64,000 bases of DNA, taken from NCBI RefSeq assembly GCF_001936615.1, contig NZ_MLBF01000013.1:1-64000 (forward strand). The letters run 5' to 3'. Made by a program: the position numbers and the translations under genes. A model generated the notes under the pieces. The model saw only the letters and a list, made by a program, of their open reading frames with translations. It did not search any database and was not told the origin of the DNA. This DNA comes from Desulfosporosinus metallidurans (lineage in GTDB: Bacteria > Bacillota > Desulfitobacteriia > Desulfitobacteriales > Desulfitobacteriaceae). Positions within the stretch are counted from its first letter, which is position 1, and each line of letters opens with the position of its first letter. Positions 1 through 8,176 of this stretch are shown here, piece after piece.

Positions 1-424
1 ACGGATTGATCGGGCTTGTCGGTGATTCCTCGGGAATAGGGATCGCCTCTGGGAGCCCGTAGACCGCTGCTGTGGAAGAAAAGACGATTTTATTAACCCC
101 TAGCTGAAGGAGATTCGAGACAAACAAATTTGTTTTAGCCATATTTTCATAAAAATATAGATCAGGTTTCAGGATAGATTCGCCCACCAAGCTGCGAGCC
201 GCGAAGTGAATCACAGCCTCAACCCCGTGAGATTCTACAACAGTCTTTACCAGTCCAGCATCAGAGATATCCCCCTGATAAAAGGGGACCTCTGCAGGGA
301 CCGCTCCTCTATGTCCTGTAACCAAGCTATCTAGCACAACCACTTGTGCTCCCTTTTCAAGTAATACCCGAACAGTGTGGCTTCCAATATAGCCCGCTCC
401 TCCGGTAATTAAAATACTCCCCAT
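1..424 (-). CDS. galE: UDP-glucose 4-epimerase, N-terminal part (gene runs off the window)
   Basis: The 141 N-terminal residues of an extended short-chain dehydrogenase are present. The Rossmann motif GGAGYIGSH lies at residues 8-16, an HFAARSLVGES segment follows, and the SSTAAVYG motif that carries the catalytic serine is near residue 122; these are the hallmarks of GalE. The enzyme interconverts UDP-glucose and UDP-galactose with bound NAD+ and supplies galactose for surface polysaccharide. The start codon at 424-422 is the only one that gives the Rossmann fold at the extreme N-terminus. The C-terminal half, including the YxxxK region, lies beyond base 1. Family certainty is high; a sister NDP-sugar epimerase remains possible without the C-terminus. 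Confidence 0.88.
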   Translation of the reverse strand, partial: MGSILITGGAGYIGSHTVRVLLEKGAQVVVLDSLVTGHRGAVPAEVPFYQGDISDAGLVKTVVESHGVEAVIHFAARSLVGESILKPDLYFYENMAKTNLFVSNLLQLGVNKIVFSSTAAVYGLPEAIPIPEESPTSPINP

Positions 425-489
425 GTTATCACCTTCCAATACAAACGTCATCCGAACATCCATGTTCGCGTAAACTTCAATGAACATAA

Positions 490-516
490 ATTACAGTATA
501 ACATGTTTTCTGTAAT
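490..516. promoter_or_regulatory. 7-bp inverted repeat upstream of galE
   Basis: ATTACAG (490-496) and CTGTAAT (510-516) form an inverted repeat. On the minus strand it surrounds a TATACT-like -10 hexamer preceded by TG, about 70 nt upstream of the galE start. The position suits an operator over a galE promoter. It could equally be a chance palindrome in AT-rich DNA. Confidence 0.3.
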
Positions 517-544
517 TCTAAAGATCCAACGTGAGCCGTTACTG

Positions 545-955
545 CTAAAGAAATTTCTGGAGCACGATCCTGCTAAACTTCTTCAAGTCATCAAGATGCT
601 GTTCAATAACTTGACGAACTATCTTCAGATTAAGTAATTGGTAGTTATGGACTGCAATATTTCGGAAGCCCACCATAGATTTCAAGGATTCAGTCAAAGA
701 TTCGTCTAACCAATTCTCTTGACGAAGAATATCAAAAGCTTCACGGCTACTTTGCGGAATACCCCATTTGTTCTCAGCGACAATATGCATGGCTAAGTCA
801 ATGGCAGCCTCACAGCCTCTTTGAATGTTTAAGATGATGGAGTCTTGCTTGGTATAATTTTCTAAATTCTTAGGATTATTCTCATATTCCTCATGGATGC
901 GTTGAATGCTACGCTCGATTATAGAGCATTTATTATAGACTACATCATCCACCAT
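545..955 (-). CDS. HepT-like HEPN ribonuclease toxin
   Basis: 136 residues, all-helical, of the HEPN/DUF86 (HepT) family. The motif RNIAVHNY near residue 98 fits the R-x4-H-x-Y signature, in which R and H form the RNase site and the Tyr is the residue that cognate MntA enzymes AMPylate. In characterised type VII systems HepT cuts RNA and MntA neutralises it by adding AMP to that Tyr. The gene overlaps the upstream nucleotidyltransferase gene by 11 nt, so the two are translationally coupled. Catalytic residues are intact and the toxin is predicted functional. Confidence 0.82.
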   Translation of the reverse strand: MVDDVVYNKCSIIERSIQRIHEEYENNPKNLENYTKQDSIILNIQRGCEAAIDLAMHIVAENKWGIPQSSREAFDILRQENWLDESLTESLKSMVGFRNIAVHNYQLLNLKIVRQVIEQHLDDLKKFSRIVLQKFL

Positions 956-1367
956 AGATTGTACCTCTCTCTTTAATTTGTTTTAAAATAGTTGCTCGTT
1001 CCTCATTCAGTAAGGCATACTCCTTTAAAGTGCGTAGGAAATAATACATTCTACGAGTCTCATCCTTACAGTAAAGCACTTTTCCGTGTCCAATAACTTG
1101 CACCTGAAAAACGGTACTAGCTGAGTGTAAATTAACACAATCGATGCTCTTTCCTATTAATTCAGCTAATTCTTGAGCAATACAAAATGACTGATACTCA
1201 TCGACTTTCTGATCTGTCAAAAATGCAATATCAATATCACTCTCTTCACGAGCTCTACCTTTTGTATAAGAGCCAAACAGGATAATTATCCAAGGATCGA
1301 TTAACTTGTTCAAAGTATGAACGATGGTTTCAATCTGAGTAGAATTAAGTACAAGTGAATCGGTCAT
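945..1367 (-). CDS. MntA-like nucleotidyltransferase antitoxin
   Basis: About 140 residues of a minimal nucleotidyltransferase (MNT). The motif GSYTKGRAREESDIDIAF contains the GSx10DxD metal site. It is the antitoxin partner of the HEPN protein encoded immediately downstream and is expected to AMPylate it. The start chosen is the ATG at 1367, which has GAGGGG about 9 nt upstream; an in-frame TTG further up at 1400 would add 11 residues of non-domain sequence. The two genes form a short operon transcribed toward galE. Confidence 0.8.
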   Translation of the reverse strand: MTDSLVLNSTQIETIVHTLNKLIDPWIIILFGSYTKGRAREESDIDIAFLTDQKVDEYQSFCIAQELAELIGKSIDCVNLHSASTVFQVQVIGHGKVLYCKDETRRMYYFLRTLKEYALLNEERATILKQIKERGTIYGG

Positions 1368-1521
1368 AAAAACCCGTCCCCTCACCGAAGATTGCTCCAA
1401 AATTAGAATTAGATTATAATGTCAGTGTGCCTCCTTACCATATTATAACATTAAATAAGGCGTTTGATCACCTCATAATCACAATATGAAATTTTTTATA
1501 TAATATTACGAATATTTGACT

Positions 1522-1620
1522 GTGTTTAGATCTGGCAGCACTTTGACGGATGCCCGATTTAACGTCAACACAGATGGCACGATCACACAAGGGCTGTTAT
1601 CAGGGAGGAAAATTATGTGA
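1522..1620 (+). pseudogene. 33-codon open stretch before the esterase, possible gene remnant
   Basis: A short open frame starts at a GTG and ends in the TGA that overlaps the esterase start (ATGTGA, 1615-1620). Its translation contains STLTDARFNVNTDGTITQG, which looks like part of a beta-repeat structural protein rather than random sequence. No ribosome-binding site is visible. It may be the 3' end of a lost gene or a leader peptide; support is weak. Confidence 0.2.
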
Positions 1621-2306
1621 ATAATAAAATTGGGTGCCTTGTACTTCACGGTTTTGGAGGGGACGTAAAAGAAGTAGCTCCCTTAGCATCGTGTTTGACG
1701 GATCGCGGATATAAAGTTTTGTGTCCAAGCTTAAAAGGGCACACCGGTAGGCGTGAAGACCTACAAGGTGTAAGCTATACAGACTGGATAGTTTCGGCTG
1801 AAGAGGGACTATTAACCTTGCTATCGGATTGTAATGTAGTTTATATCATAGGTTTTTCGATGGGAGGGCTTCTCGCTATAAATCTTGGGTTAAAGCATAA
1901 TATTGGTGGGATTGTGACGATCAATACCCCAATCTATTATTTGAATATCAAAAGAGCTTTTATAGATAGTGTTAATGTGCTGATTAGGAAAGATTTTAAG
2001 ACCATGAGGCGTAACATAAAAGCGTCAAGAGCTCTGCCCTTCTCCTCTCTCCTGAACTTTATATTATTAGTAAAGGCAACGAAACCTCAGATCAAAGGGT
2101 TACGCTGCCCGGTTTTTATAACCCAGGCTATCGATGATCCTACAGTTAGAAAAAGTAGCGCTCATTACATATTTCGAAATGCGAGATCTCCAATAAAACG
2201 TTTAGAGTTTTATGATAGCTCCGAACATCTTATTTTATTGAGCCAAGAAGCGGAGCTAGTCATAAAGGATGTTATCGACTTTATAAATTCATTATTGATA
2301 TTATAG
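1617..2306 (+). CDS. alpha/beta hydrolase, carboxylesterase (Est30-like)
   Basis: 229-residue serine hydrolase. The N-terminal HGFGG supplies the oxyanion hole, GFSMGG near residue 82 holds the nucleophile serine, and QAIDDPTV and SSEHLIL in the C-terminal third fit the catalytic Asp and His. Length and motif order match small bacterial carboxylesterases that hydrolyse short acyl or monoacylglycerol esters in the cytoplasm. Translation starts at GTG 1617, with AGGGAGG at 1602-1608. It is one of the few plus-strand genes here and lies alone between minus-strand operons, so it probably has its own promoter. Confidence 0.82.
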   Translation: MNNKIGCLVLHGFGGDVKEVAPLASCLTDRGYKVLCPSLKGHTGRREDLQGVSYTDWIVSAEEGLLTLLSDCNVVYIIGFSMGGLLAINLGLKHNIGGIVTINTPIYYLNIKRAFIDSVNVLIRKDFKTMRRNIKASRALPFSSLLNFILLVKATKPQIKGLRCPVFITQAIDDPTVRKSSAHYIFRNARSPIKRLEFYDSSEHLILLSQEAELVIKDVIDFINSLLIL

Positions 2307-2445
2307 CTTTTGCAGTCAGTGGGGTGAGGTTTTACAGTAAGTTTCCTGGGAAATAGAAAAAGGCCACGAGAGGTTTGCACCTTTCTGTGACCCATTTACC
2401 GGGAATCATGACCCTAATTGTCAGCATACGAGCACGATCAGGGGT

Positions 2446-2668
2446 TCATTTAATTCGTCTTAAGTTGGATGTTTCTAATTGTAACCCTTCGATCTTGGCC
2501 TCAATGCGTTCCAGTGCTTGTCCAGTCTTTTGGTTATGATCTATTTGTATTTCACGGAAATCAAAAATTGCTCCATTTTTTTGCTGTTCTAAGCTCTTTC
2601 AATTCACTTCGCATTTCGGTTTGCGTTTGATATATTTTTGCGAGAAGCTCCATAACTTTTTGATCCAT
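2446..2668 (-). pseudogene. small coiled-coil gene broken by a frameshift
   Basis: Reading from ATG 2668, with AGGGGG just upstream, the frame gives MDQKVMELLAKIYQ and a charged helix, then stops about 36 codons in. Losing one base in the run of seven A/T at 2576-2582 joins it to a second open frame that ends at the TGA at 2446-2448 and encodes another heptad-rich helix (QALERIEAKIEGLQLETS). The intact product would be a 73-residue coiled-coil protein of unknown role. A homopolymer shift could be a sequencing error, real decay or slippage. The rest of 2307-2445 and 2669-2753 shows nothing recognisable. Confidence 0.6.
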
Positions 2669-2753
2669 TTGACACCCCCTAGCAATATGATTATAACATA
2701 ATTTGTAAGCTTTTAACCTGAAGTTATTTTGAATTTCTTATTTAGTGTTAATG

Positions 2754-3512
2754 TCAGTTTAAACCAATTAATTGGGCAAACTCCTTTACATCCTTGACAG
2801 TCTGAGGTGGGGTATCGTCTTTGTGTTGGTCATAATAATCATCAAATACATTGGGATAGTTACGACCATAAGGAATTTGGCTGACTGCTGGGGTGCCTAA
2901 AGGGGAACCTTCCATGTTTACTGGTCCCTTAGTTGTGTCTGGTATGAAGGCTTGGGTGATATCACCGGACACCTCGTTAAAATCGGGTATCGTTTTATCA
3001 CCAGCAAGCACTTTTTTCATACCATCCTGTAGAGAAGGATTAATACTATAAATATACACCATAATTTCTTTAATCTGTTCAGACGTCAATCGTCCAATCC
3101 AGGGTTGCATTTTGAACGGAGCATATTCCTGATTCCCGATGTCTGTGGGGTCATCATACATGGAGCGTACAACAGCGTGTTCAATCTCCTGTTTCAAGAG
3201 AATTGGATAAAAGAGATTGTTTGCTGCCAAGTCCTCAGCATTCCAAGCCGGAACGACTTTATCCTTAGTTCCCGGGTTTTCTATTCCACCTCTACCTTCT
3301 GGCCCATGGCAGGCAAAACATCCTTCTTGGGCTGCAATTTGTTTCCCTGCTGCTATTAACTGTTTTCCATCCTGGTGAAGTGCGATCTGATTTGGCATGT
3401 CCATCTTAGTGAAGGAAGCCGGAGTAGAATTCGTTGCAAAATACCATATACCCCACAAGGGAATGACAATATAGAGTACTCTCAAAATTAGAGGAATACG
3501 ATTCTGTGCCAT
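2754..3512 (-). CDS. membrane-anchored monohaem cytochrome c, CcoP-like third oxidase subunit
   Basis: 252 residues. One membrane anchor spans about residues 8-26, and the rest is an extracytoplasmic cytochrome c domain. A single haem site, CFACH, lies near residue 65; FKMQPWIGRL near residue 134 offers the axial methionine. It is the last gene of the ccoN-ccoO operon, 15 nt after ccoO, and presumably delivers electrons to the oxidase. Proteobacterial CcoP has two haem c groups; this one has one, as in reduced cbb3 operons. The tail of roughly 70 residues after the haem domain has no recognised motif. Confidence 0.75.
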   Translation of the reverse strand: MAQNRIPLILRVLYIVIPLWGIWYFATNSTPASFTKMDMPNQIALHQDGKQLIAAGKQIAAQEGCFACHGPEGRGGIENPGTKDKVVPAWNAEDLAANNLFYPILLKQEIEHAVVRSMYDDPTDIGNQEYAPFKMQPWIGRLTSEQIKEIMVYIYSINPSLQDGMKKVLAGDKTIPDFNEVSGDITQAFIPDTTKGPVNMEGSPLGTPAVSQIPYGRNYPNVFDDYYDQHKDDTPPQTVKDVKEFAQLIGLN

Positions 3513-3527
3513 TGCAATCCCCTCCTT

Positions 3528-4019
3528 TTATCTCAATGTTTGCAGGTAAGCGAGTAAGTCATCTTGATCCTTGTTACTTAAATAACTGAACGGTGGCATC
3601 CAAGTACCTGGATTAAATTGTTCGGGATTTTGTAGATGCATTTTTTGCCAACTTATCGAGGGCCATCGCGTCCACACATGACTTAGATCCGGTCCTCGCC
3701 TATGTTGTTCAATCAGCACAGGATTTTGCGTTGCATACCACTCAGGCGAAGTAACCTGTCCGATATCCCCTCGGCGAAAAATCGTGCCCAAATTTTCCTC
3801 ACCTGTTCGCACCATCTGCGTGTGGCACCACACACAACCTTCACGCATGTAAATTTGTCGACCCTCTTTTTGTTGATCAGTATAGTGTACCGTTTCCGTC
3901 GTCTCCGTTATATTCTTCGCACTGACTTCAGGAACAATATAAGTGGTCACCACTGCAAATGAAAAAACCAAGATAAACCCTAAAAACAAATAACCGAGAT
4001 GACGTTCAAACTTAAACAT
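3528..4019 (-). CDS. ccoO: cbb3-type cytochrome oxidase subunit II, monohaem
   Basis: 163 residues with one N-terminal transmembrane helix and one haem-c motif, GCVWCHTQMVR, close to the CcoO signature. WMPPFSYLS near the C-terminus supplies the axial methionine. The start at 4019 was chosen because GGAGG lies 9 nt upstream and the ATG overlaps the ccoN stop by 8 nt, as expected for coupled translation. A longer in-frame start at 4061 would put the extension inside ccoN. The protein passes electrons from the quinol or cytochrome pool to CcoN. Confidence 0.85.
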   Translation of the reverse strand: MFKFERHLGYLFLGFILVFSFAVVTTYIVPEVSAKNITETTETVHYTDQQKEGRQIYMREGCVWCHTQMVRTGEENLGTIFRRGDIGQVTSPEWYATQNPVLIEQHRRGPDLSHVWTRWPSISWQKMHLQNPEQFNPGTWMPPFSYLSNKDQDDLLAYLQTLR

Positions 4020-5424
4020 TAACACTAGCCTCCTTCCGGAAAGCCACCTGCGGCCTGGCATTAACCCTCAGACTCAACACATAATTCGCCGCAAAAATTA
4101 TTTGCGCAATACCGAAGACTGCCCCACTTATCGCCAAAACGACCATATGAGGATGAACCGCTCGTACCGTTGCATCAATCCAGTGCATCCCTGCATTCGT
4201 ATTTTGCCAGTTAGCACCTTGAATAAGCCCCGCAATCGTAAGACCAGAGAAAATCCCCAAGATTCCAAAGAGGGATAAGCCAAAGTGCCAACCTTGAAGT
4301 CGCCGACTATACCACTCTCCACCAAAAACTTCGGGACCAAAAAAGTAAATAGCTGCGATACAAATAAAGGAAAACCCTCCACCCAAGGCCAGCATGGCAT
4401 GAGCCGGAACCCATTGGCTAAAATGCAAATACTCAGAGACAAACCGCAACGCCTGAAAGGATCCTTGTAAACTGACCACAAAATAAAAGAACAACCCTGT
4501 CGTTATAAACGCAAAAATAGGCTCTTTGACAAAAAGTTCCCACTTCGAACCAATTGTTTTATGGATATTCCAAAGAGCAGAGGTCACAGGGATGACCATG
4601 AGTATGCTAAAGGTCGTAGCCTCAGCCATAAGCCAGACAGGCACCGGTCCTGCCAGAGTATGATGCGCACCAACTGCAGGATAGCAAAGCACCAACGACC
4701 AAAATCCAATGATTGATAATTTATGGTTATAGATCGGATTTTTAGTCATCTGTGGAATAATATAATAAGCGGCCCCGATTCCCAGAGTGGTAAACCAAAG
4801 TCCCAAAATATTATGTCCTAAAAACCAATTCGCCACATTATCAAAAACGCCAAAGAAAGGGTTTGAAAAGAAATCTAACCACAGACCTTTCCCCAAAATT
4901 ATGATGAGTGGCATCCAAACAATTGAGCCCGCAAGATACCATAAAGCAACGTGAAGAGTCTTTTCTTTACGTTGGATTAACGTCTTCCATACCACAATAT
5001 TTAAAAGAATAAACGACAAAATCATCAGGGCGTCACTTGGCCAGATCAGGGATGCATACTCCCGAGCGCGCGTCTTTCCCATATCCAGGGCAATAACACC
5101 AATGATGATTGCCAGATTCCAGGACCAAATTGCCGCTATCGCCAAACGAGGTTTAGCTAACGATGCGCCGGTCAGTTTTGGAACAATTGCCAGCAAAGCT
5201 CCAATAAACCCAATCGAAAGCCAGGCAAAAGCCAGTGTATTAACATGGATCTGTCTAAGTTTACCAAATTCCACGAAAGGTCTTACCCACACGGGCAAGG
5301 AGTACATGATCTCCGGATGAGCATAGATTATGGACTCCCAAGCCCCAATAATCACTCCGAAAATCAACCAGACTAATGCACTTGAAAAAGCCAAACGGAT
5401 TGCTCGACGATTTTCTTCAGTCAT
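4012..5424 (-). CDS. ccoN: cbb3-type haem-copper oxidase catalytic subunit, HxM variant
   Basis: 470 residues with about 12 membrane helices. Residues that can be assigned are H60 (low-spin haem), H204 in GHN, and H254-H255 in VGAHHT (CuB ligands). Y248 lies six residues before H254, where cbb3 oxidases carry the Tyr cross-linked to the first CuB His. This favours O2 reduction over nitric oxide reduction. In helix X, where the family normally has HxH (high-spin and low-spin haem ligands), the sequence is H342-A-M344. The second ligand to low-spin haem b is therefore probably Met or missing. The start at 5424 has GGAGA upstream and begins MTEENRR. It is the first gene of a three-gene operon. 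Confidence 0.85.
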   Translation of the reverse strand: MTEENRRAIRLAFSSALVWLIFGVIIGAWESIIYAHPEIMYSLPVWVRPFVEFGKLRQIHVNTLAFAWLSIGFIGALLAIVPKLTGASLAKPRLAIAAIWSWNLAIIIGVIALDMGKTRAREYASLIWPSDALMILSFILLNIVVWKTLIQRKEKTLHVALWYLAGSIVWMPLIIILGKGLWLDFFSNPFFGVFDNVANWFLGHNILGLWFTTLGIGAAYYIIPQMTKNPIYNHKLSIIGFWSLVLCYPAVGAHHTLAGPVPVWLMAEATTFSILMVIPVTSALWNIHKTIGSKWELFVKEPIFAFITTGLFFYFVVSLQGSFQALRFVSEYLHFSQWVPAHAMLALGGGFSFICIAAIYFFGPEVFGGEWYSRRLQGWHFGLSLFGILGIFSGLTIAGLIQGANWQNTNAGMHWIDATVRAVHPHMVVLAISGAVFGIAQIIFAANYVLSLRVNARPQVAFRKEASVNV

Positions 5425-5522
5425 CCTAATTCTCCTTTCAAGCTTTACTTCAAACAACTTTCGACAGATAATTTAAAATTCCTCTAATAATCAACCAATA
5501 TTTATTCTCCGCTCGTATCGAA

Positions 5523-5601
5523 AACAGCAACAGAGTCCTTCGCCTTGAAGACGAAAAACTCTGTTGCTGTTTGTCCGAATAGATTATCGTTGTGTTGAAG
5601 T
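5523..5601. repeat. interspersed repeat, copy 1, with 14-bp hairpin
   Basis: AACAGCAACAGAGT (5523-5536) and ACTCTGTTGCTGTT (5558-5571) form a perfect 14-bp stem. It is followed on the minus strand by TTTTC, so it may weakly terminate the CoA-transferase operon, which ends at 5602. The same sequence from CCTTCGCC onward recurs at 14561-14640 and, more diverged, at 21471-21528. The two best copies also share the flank down to GTTGTGTTGAAG. Confidence 0.75.
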
Positions 5602-6258
5602 TTAACGCGCCACTAACGTCTCCTGCATCACTAACTCTGCCTCGGTACAGGCTTGAATCTCTTCCAAGGTCACACCAGGTGCGAGTTCTTTAAGGAGGAG
5701 TCCCTCAGCAGTGACCTCCATAACGCCCATATCCGTTACGATGAGGTTAACCTGATGGGCCGCCGTTAAAGGCAAAGTACATTTTTTCAATACCTTTGAG
5801 CTTCCGTCTTTCGCCGTATGATCCATGGCAACAATCACTTTACGAGCTCCGACAACAAGGTCCATGGCTCCACCCATCCCAGGGACCATTTTTCCCGGGA
5901 TCATCCAGTTCGCCAAGTTTCCTTCTTCGTCAACCTGCAATGCGCCCAAAACCGTCGCATCAACATGCCCGCCCCGAATAATGCCAAAGGAAGTGGCACT
6001 GTCAAAACAGCTTCCACCAGCGAGGACGCTGGCAAACTGTCCACCTGCATTCACAATATCGGGATCCTCCTGCCCTTGTTCTGGCGAAGGCCCTAAACCC
6101 AAGTACCCATTTTCAGATTGCAAAAGAATCGTAACCCCTTCAGGCAGATGATTTGCAACCTTCGTTGGCATCCCAATTCCAAGATTCACGACATCCCCCG
6201 TGTGAAATTCTTGGGCAACTCTTTCAACTAGCCATTCCATGCGTGCTCCTTTATCCAA
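5602..6258 (-). CDS. atoA: 3-oxoacid/acetoacetate CoA-transferase, beta subunit
   Basis: 218 residues, the usual length for subunit B of family I CoA-transferases. SENGYLGLGP near residue 84 carries the catalytic glutamate that forms the enzyme-CoA thioester. GIGMPTKVANHLP near residue 28 is also typical. Together with the alpha subunit encoded just upstream (8-nt overlap), it moves CoA from acetyl- or butyryl-CoA to acetoacetate or another short acid. It is the last gene of the operon atoE-atoB-atoD-atoA, which has a sigma-54 promoter and is probably activated by AtoC. Exact substrate is not decided by sequence. Confidence 0.9.
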   Translation of the reverse strand: MDKGARMEWLVERVAQEFHTGDVVNLGIGMPTKVANHLPEGVTILLQSENGYLGLGPSPEQGQEDPDIVNAGGQFASVLAGGSCFDSATSFGIIRGGHVDATVLGALQVDEEGNLANWMIPGKMVPGMGGAMDLVVGARKVIVAMDHTAKDGSSKVLKKCTLPLTAAHQVNLIVTDMGVMEVTAEGLLLKELAPGVTLEEIQACTEAELVMQETLVAR

Positions 6259-6925
6259 CGTTTTTCACCTCCACGCTTTGGCTGAGAACCAAATAGTCAA
6301 CAAATATTCCTGGAGTCATGACTTCATCGGGATCTATTTCCCCGACTTCAACAAGTTTCTCGACTTCAACGATGACCGTTTTAGCAGCTGTAGCCATCAC
6401 AGGATTAAAATTCCGTGCCGCACGACGGTAGACGAGGTTACCCGCCCGATCGGCTTTATAGGCCTTTATGATAGCCACATCGGCACCAAGCGGACCTTCA
6501 AGCAAGTATTCCTGTCCGTTCACCGTAACTTTTTGTTTGCCTTCTTCCACAACAGTTCCAATCCCCGTCGGGGTCAACACTCCTCCAAGTCCTGCTCCCG
6601 CAGCACGAATCTGCTCAACAAGTGTGCCCTGAGGAGCCAAAACGACTTCCAGCTCACCGGCGTTCATTTGTCGTCCGGTTTCCTTATTCGTCCCGATATG
6701 AGAAGCAATCACTTTTTTCAAACGATGATTAACCACCATTTGACTCAATGCATCCCCTAAAACCCCTGTATCATTCGCAATGAGCGTAAGATCCTTAACC
6801 TTGGTCTCAGCCAGTTGAGCTAAAATTTGACCCGGAGCCCCGGAACCAATAAACCCGCCAACCATAACTGCCATCCCGTCCGTAACCTTATCTACTGCTT
6901 CTTGTATTGTAATGACTTGAGCCAT
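6251..6925 (-). CDS. atoD: 3-oxoacid/acetoacetate CoA-transferase, alpha subunit
   Basis: 224 residues of the alpha subunit of a family I CoA-transferase. The glycine-rich GGFIGSGAPGQI near residue 23 forms the CoA-binding loop and GPLGADVAIIKAYKAD sits mid-protein. The start at 6925 (MAQVITIQ) has AAGGAGGG upstream; extending to 7015 would run into the thiolase coding region. It overlaps the beta-subunit gene by 8 nt, so equal amounts of the two subunits are likely made. It acts in the cytoplasm in short-chain fatty acid activation. Confidence 0.9.
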   Translation of the reverse strand: MAQVITIQEAVDKVTDGMAVMVGGFIGSGAPGQILAQLAETKVKDLTLIANDTGVLGDALSQMVVNHRLKKVIASHIGTNKETGRQMNAGELEVVLAPQGTLVEQIRAAGAGLGGVLTPTGIGTVVEEGKQKVTVNGQEYLLEGPLGADVAIIKAYKADRAGNLVYRRAARNFNPVMATAAKTVIVEVEKLVEVGEIDPDEVMTPGIFVDYLVLSQSVEVKNVG

Positions 6926-6941
6926 ACTCTTGCCCTCCTTT

Positions 6942-8123
6942 TTAGCGTTCAATGATCGTTGCGACGCCTTGTCCACCGCCGATACACAAAGTGGCAAGAC
7001 CGCGATGAACATCACGTTCCCTCATCGCATAAAGCAAGGTGACAAATATCCGGGTTCCGCTGGCGCCAATCGGGTGTCCTATTGCAATGGCTCCCCCGTT
7101 GACATTAAGCTTTTGCGGATCAATACCCAGCTCACTCCCAACCGCTAGTGCTTGGGAAGCAAACGCTTCATTTGCCTCGATCAAGTCGATGTCCGCCATC
7201 GTAATCCCCGCTTTTTGCATCGCTTTTTGACTGGCCGGGATCGGACCAGTACCCATGATCGCTGGATCTACGCCCGCCGAGGCATATGAAGAAATATAAG
7301 CCAAAGGTTCAAGACCGAGGGTTTTAGCTCTCTCCTCGGACATTACAACCACAGCTGCAGCCCCATCATTCAGACCGGAAGCATTTCCTGCCGTCACCGT
7401 CCCGTCTTTCTTAAAGGCCGGTCGGAGTTTCGCAAGTTTCTCAAGGGTCGTTTCTGGCTTCACGTATTCATCCTGCGTAACCAAAACTGGGTCCCCTTTA
7501 CGCTGGGGAACGGGTACAGGAACGATTTCGGCAGCAAAGCGGTTTTCGACAAGTGCTGCACTGGCCTTTTGCTGACTGATAAAAGCAAATTCATCCTGTT
7601 CTTCACGACTAATAACATACTTTTCAGCAACATTTTCCGCTGTGACGCCCATGTGAATATCGTTCATGGCACACATTAAACCGTCCGTAATCATGCTATC
7701 CAGAATGGTTGTTGCCCCCATCTTATGACCAGTGCGACCTTCGGGAAAGAGGAACGGTGCCTGCGACATATTTTCCATCCCACCAGCTACGATGATTTCC
7801 GCATCCCCGGCTATGATGGCCTGGGCCGCTAAGTTGATGGCTTTCAAGCCAGATCCACAGACTTTGTTAATGGTAAAAGCAGGGACAAAGTTTGGGATGC
7901 CCGCTTTCAGCGTGACTTGGCGCGTGGGATTTTGTCCCAACCCAGCCTGTAAGACGTTCCCCATAATGACTTCGTCCACAGTGGCGGGGTCAATCTTCGC
8001 CCGATTTAGTGCTTCTTTGACGACCACGGCCCCCAGGTCCACTGCGGGAATATCTTTAAATACCCCCATAAAACTACCGACTGGAGTCCGAACTGCGCTT
8101 ACGATAACCACTTTTTTCTTCAT
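6942..8123 (-). CDS. atoB: acetyl-CoA acetyltransferase (thiolase)
   Basis: 393 residues, the full length for a biosynthetic-type thiolase. The nucleophile Cys is in [10 protein letters not shown] near residue 88, the general-base His in [14 protein letters not shown], and the second Cys in LCIGGGQG near the C-terminus. It cleaves acetoacetyl-CoA with CoA to two acetyl-CoA, or runs in reverse for butyrate synthesis. It lies between the transporter and the CoA-transferase genes, which points to degradation of acetoacetate, butyrate or similar acids. The other thiolase in this window is at 57006-58199. Confidence 0.93.
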   Translation of the reverse strand: MKKKVVIVSAVRTPVGSFMGVFKDIPAVDLGAVVVKEALNRAKIDPATVDEVIMGNVLQAGLGQNPTRQVTLKAGIPNFVPAFTINKVCGSGLKAINLAAQAIIAGDAEIIVAGGMENMSQAPFLFPEGRTGHKMGATTILDSMITDGLMCAMNDIHMGVTAENVAEKYVISREEQDEFAFISQQKASAALVENRFAAEIVPVPVPQRKGDPVLVTQDEYVKPETTLEKLAKLRPAFKKDGTVTAGNASGLNDGAAAVVVMSEERAKTLGLEPLAYISSYASAGVDPAIMGTGPIPASQKAMQKAGITMADIDLIEANEAFASQALAVGSELGIDPQKLNVNGGAIAIGHPIGASGTRIFVTLLYAMRERDVHRGLATLCIGGGQGVATIIER

Positions 8124-8176
8124 GAACTTATACTCCTCTCTCCTATGAGATTTTCTTGTCTACGTCGATAAGTCGA

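Noticed and set aside
490..516. Riboswitch before galE
   Set aside because: Only one short inverted repeat in AT-rich DNA; no conserved aptamer features.
4012..5424. Nitric oxide reductase instead of an oxygen reductase
   Set aside because: The Tyr six residues before the first His of the CuB pair is present, and CcoO and cytochrome c subunits follow; NO reductases lack that Tyr.
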